NCBI RefSeq assembly: GCF_022554085.1
Contig: NZ_JAKFYR010000014.1
Location: forward strand, 1 to 64,000
Length of the DNA: 64,000 nt
Source of the DNA: Rhodococcus sp. CH91
GTDB lineage: Bacteria; Actinomycetota; Actinomycetes; Mycobacteriales; Mycobacteriaceae
Reading direction: 5' to 3'
In this document: in pieces, positions 61,974 to 64,000 of the stretch
Numbering within the stretch: the stretch's first letter is position 1
Layout of the letters: each line of letters starts with the position of its first letter
The notes under the pieces: model-generated
Databases searched by the model: none
Told to the model about the DNA's origin: nothing
What the model saw: the letters and a program-made list of their open reading frames with translations, nothing else
Made by a program: the position numbers and the translations under genes

Positions 61974-63281
61974 CTACAGCCATTCGTCCACGCCGCCATG
62001 GCCCGAACACGTGCCGCGTCGATTCTGACTGAACGAATACGTGCCATCAACACAGCGGGCGGATGCTCCAGCCGGAGCTGTGGGCGCCTGGACAGGGCCT
62101 GGGATGCAGTTGCCGTTCACATTGACGTAGCTGTTCGCTCCGCAACCGCCGCTGTAACCACTGTCGGGAGCGGGAGCGGGAGCGGGAGCGGGAGCGGGAG
62201 CTGGTGCCGGTTCGATCTCGACCGGTGGGGGAGGAGCGACAATCGCAGCCGCCGGCGGAGGCGTGTACTGCTCTGTGGTCGGCGCGGGATCGGTAGTCGT
62301 GGGGATTGTGATCGGGGCAATGCCACCGCACGAACGCAATTCACGTTCGAGCGCTTGGCGTTCCGTGATCGTCGTCCACAGCTGATACGCGGCCTTCACC
62401 TCGACCTGCCGTGCTACATACGTGCAGCGGTAGCCCTCGTTGGGCGGCAACCATGCAGAAGCGTCTCTGTCGTTCTTCTCTGTGCTGACGCTCTGTGCGA
62501 CCGCCTGAAGGTTGCGAGGATCGTTGGCCAGGTCCTGGAGGGCCTCGGCACCGAGTTCGTACGCACCCTTCTGCCATGCATCGCTCAACGAGACGACGTG
62601 GTCGATGACGACATCGTCGAAGGCGACCGAATCACCTGTGTAGGCGTCTTCGAGCGTTCCGGTACGGACTGTGCACGAAGACTCTGGATCGAGTGATACG
62701 GCCGTCAGGTCGCGGCGGAGGATGTCGTTACGCGTGTCGCACCCATTGTGGCCACCATCGACTGTGACGTCGTCGGACCATTCTTCACCGAAACGAGAAA
62801 GGTCGAACTGCGCGGCAGGTGCTTCATCGCGGACGCTGATCGTTGCAAGGGTCTTCAGCGCCAGCGTGGCGCCATCGCTGTCGACCGGTTCGAAACTGGC
62901 CGGTGCCGGTAGTGGCTCCGGTGGCGGCGGCGTACTCGATGTGGACGAGGAGACCGGTGCTGCAGTAGCGGAAGTCTGCTCGGCAGCGGGCGTTTCCGGA
63001 TCAGGTTCGGGCTCTGGGGCAGTAGCGCCAGCGAGTATGAAGCCGGGGATGAGGGCCCACGCCGCCCATTTGTAGCGCGCAGGCCGGGTGCGGTCCTCGC
63101 GCAGGTACATGACGCCTGCAGCGGTCGCAAGGAGTCCGAAGACTGCCATGCCCCACGCTCCTGTGAAGATGGCCAATGCAAGCGTTGCGCCGAGCACGAT
63201 CGCGATTACAGCAATGAGCTTTCCCAGGCGAGAGCGTGCTCCCCGATCACGTTGTGACGTTCGGGAGGGATTTGTCGACAT
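61974..63281 (-). CDS. Membrane-anchored DUF1524 (GmrSD-type HNH) nuclease with DUF3761-like tail
   Basis: Protein of 435 aa. Three hydrophobic segments at about 20-87 give a membrane anchor; the rest is probably outside the cell. A Pro/Ser/Thr/Glu spacer (about 88-125) leads to the DUF1524 core: GHNGCDTRNDILRRDL, then FDDVVIDHVVSLSDAW (D227, H228), ANDPRNLQAV (N257) and STEKNDRDASAWLP, the typical secreted-nuclease HNH. A Pro/Ala repeat from six GGGAGC units (62166-62201) precedes a Cys-rich end, CVDGTYSFSQNRRGTC and HGGVDEWL, a DUF3761-like tail. It may degrade extracellular DNA. ATG 63281 has AGG upstream; 63386 would be an Arg/His-rich overrun. Confidence 0.83.
   Translation of the reverse strand: MSTNPSRTSQRDRGARSRLGKLIAVIAIVLGATLALAIFTGAWGMAVFGLLATAAGVMYLREDRTRPARYKWAAWALIPGFILAGATAPEPEPDPETPAAEQTSATAAPVSSSTSSTPPPPEPLPAPASFEPVDSDGATLALKTLATISVRDEAPAAQFDLSRFGEEWSDDVTVDGGHNGCDTRNDILRRDLTAVSLDPESSCTVRTGTLEDAYTGDSVAFDDVVIDHVVSLSDAWQKGAYELGAEALQDLANDPRNLQAVAQSVSTEKNDRDASAWLPPNEGYRCTYVARQVEVKAAYQLWTTITERQALERELRSCGGIAPITIPTTTDPAPTTEQYTPPPAAAIVAPPPPVEIEPAPAPAPAPAPAPAPDSGYSGGCGANSYVNVNGNCIPGPVQAPTAPAGASARCVDGTYSFSQNRRGTCSGHGGVDEWL
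62166..62201. repeat. Six tandem GGGAGC hexamers
   Basis: Six perfect GGGAGC units in a row. On the coding (minus) strand they specify an alternating Pro-Ala run in the nuclease linker. Such a microsatellite can slip and change linker length. Confidence 0.9.
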
Positions 63282-63501
63282 GGTTACACCTGCTCGACGC
63301 GGAAGCAGGGATGGATGACCGCGGCAAGAATGGCATGCGCGGAGGTGGAGTAGAGCATGTGTATACCAATTCATAGGGGCCGGCAATGGACGCCGAGCCG
63401 GTGCACTTGCTTGTTTCGGTGGCAGTGCGAAATCCGTTACGCCATGTCCGAAAAGACGGAAATTTCGCTACTCGGAGGTCATTCGGCGGGTGTAAGCCTG
63501 C

Positions 63502-63906
63502 TTACGCGACGCGAGCGAGGCGGCATCGACACTTCACCGCACGCCCGTACTCGTCGTCCGGTAGCCATCCGTACTCGTCGCAATCGTCGCACTTCTCCGG
63601 GACGCTGCGCGGGACGGTCAGTTCTTGCCACATACGCACCCACGCTTGTGCGTACTTCATGGGGTTCTCCGGACGATGGACGGCCCTGGCTGCTGCGACC
63701 AGCTTCGCGGTGCCATGGATGTCGATCAGTTTCTCGATTGCGACGGCCGCCTCGGGCTTGAGGTACGCGAATGTCGCCATCAATCCCACCTGCTTGCAGG
63801 CTGCTGCCAGGCTTGCCACAGCCGGAGTGAGCGGAGCATTGGACGCCGGCCGGGTGCGGTTGGTTTTCATTCTTGGTTCATCGGTACTGATAAGAGCGCC
63901 TGGCAT
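63502..63906 (-). CDS. Small zinc-ribbon-like protein, possibly partial
   Basis: Protein of up to 134 aa. A helical middle (PAVASLAAACKQVGLMATFAY; KLIDIHGTAKLVAAARAV) is followed by a C-terminal Cys cluster (KCDDCDEYGWLPDDEYG and VKCRCRL) that looks like a zinc ribbon. Similar short proteins occur in phage and conjugative-element regions, but I recognise no family. ATG 63906 and ATG 63870 are both possible, each without a strong ribosome site. The frame is open further upstream to the window edge (codons reading WITIQTIYEEPRTD), so the true start may lie beyond 64000. Confidence 0.55.
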   Translation of the reverse strand: MPGALISTDEPRMKTNRTRPASNAPLTPAVASLAAACKQVGLMATFAYLKPEAAVAIEKLIDIHGTAKLVAAARAVHRPENPMKYAQAWVRMWQELTVPRSVPEKCDDCDEYGWLPDDEYGRAVKCRCRLARVA

Positions 63907-64000
63907 ACCGTTGTCCGCGCGACCGCGCGTCGGTTTTTCAGGCCCCGGGTCGGTACGCGGCTCCTCGTAGATCGTCTGGATAGTGATCCACTGTCCGCGC

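Noticed and set aside
62166-62201. CRISPR-like repeat run
   Set aside because: Six 6-base units without spacers, inside a coding sequence as a Pro-Ala linker.

Overview
The window looks like chromosomal DNA of a mycolic-acid actinomycete, most likely Rhodococcus or a close relative. It is high-GC with frequent GTG/TTG starts. It carries a Stealth-family CpsY homologue beside a Rv0805-type cyclic-nucleotide phosphodiesterase (the Rv0805/Rv0806c neighbourhood of Mycobacterium tuberculosis), DUF3558 lipoproteins, PF10081 membrane hydrolases and an actinobacterial aconitase. No rRNA, tRNA, transposase or CRISPR array was seen. Genus is an inference.

0-20 kb is mainly metabolic. A flavin monooxygenase and a convergent TetR regulator precede a six-gene operon (2540-9305): two DUF1989 (urea-carboxylase-associated) proteins, a carboxyltransferase-only relative of urea/guanidine carboxylase, an unknown protein, a 2-oxoglutarate/Fe(II) oxygenase and a sodium:solute symporter. 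A perfect 20-bp palindrome lies just upstream of it. Next come a secreted lipase and the cAMP phosphodiesterase, which share a divergent region with a CRP/GlxR-like site, then cpsY. A TPP riboswitch with a Shine-Dalgarno-sequestering hairpin precedes an SDR plus an FMN monooxygenase. An AbiEi-like protein, a serine hydrolase lipoprotein, a zinc alcohol dehydrogenase and a GH3 glucosidase follow.

22.5-49.2 kb holds most of a Ter-dependent (TerD/TerC/TerY) stress or defence locus, interrupted by an unrelated block (26.2-34.7 kb: DUF3558 operon, secreted protein, aconitase, two PF10081 proteins). Its parts are a DEDDh exonuclease-BRCT-BRCT-TerD fusion with a NERD-helicase; a 1474-aa SF1 helicase with a C-terminal Vsr-like nuclease; a 30-codon peptide gene with its own RBS and terminator; a TerY vWA, PP2C phosphatase, two membrane proteins, an unknown protein and a protein kinase in one operon; and, on the other strand, TerD, a DUF475/TerC membrane protein and a double-TerD protein.

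49.8-61.9 kb repeats elements of this locus in degraded form around a lower-GC island. A copy of the big helicase is cut off after the Walker A region. Then come DUF3883, SNF2 helicase and ParB-like genes on one strand, and an HNH-like zinc protein, a C5-cytosine methyltransferase and a Vsr endonuclease on the other. These are followed by a second exonuclease-BRCT-TerD fusion whose exonuclease active site is destroyed, and a ScoMcrA-N/sulfur-binding-like protein without nuclease. The right end has a membrane-anchored DUF1524 nuclease and a small zinc-ribbon protein whose frame runs off the window.

Reading of the whole: a Ca2+/TerD-linked signalling module (vWA, phosphatase, kinase) is tied to DNA-processing enzymes, and a restriction-type island has been built into its duplicated flank.
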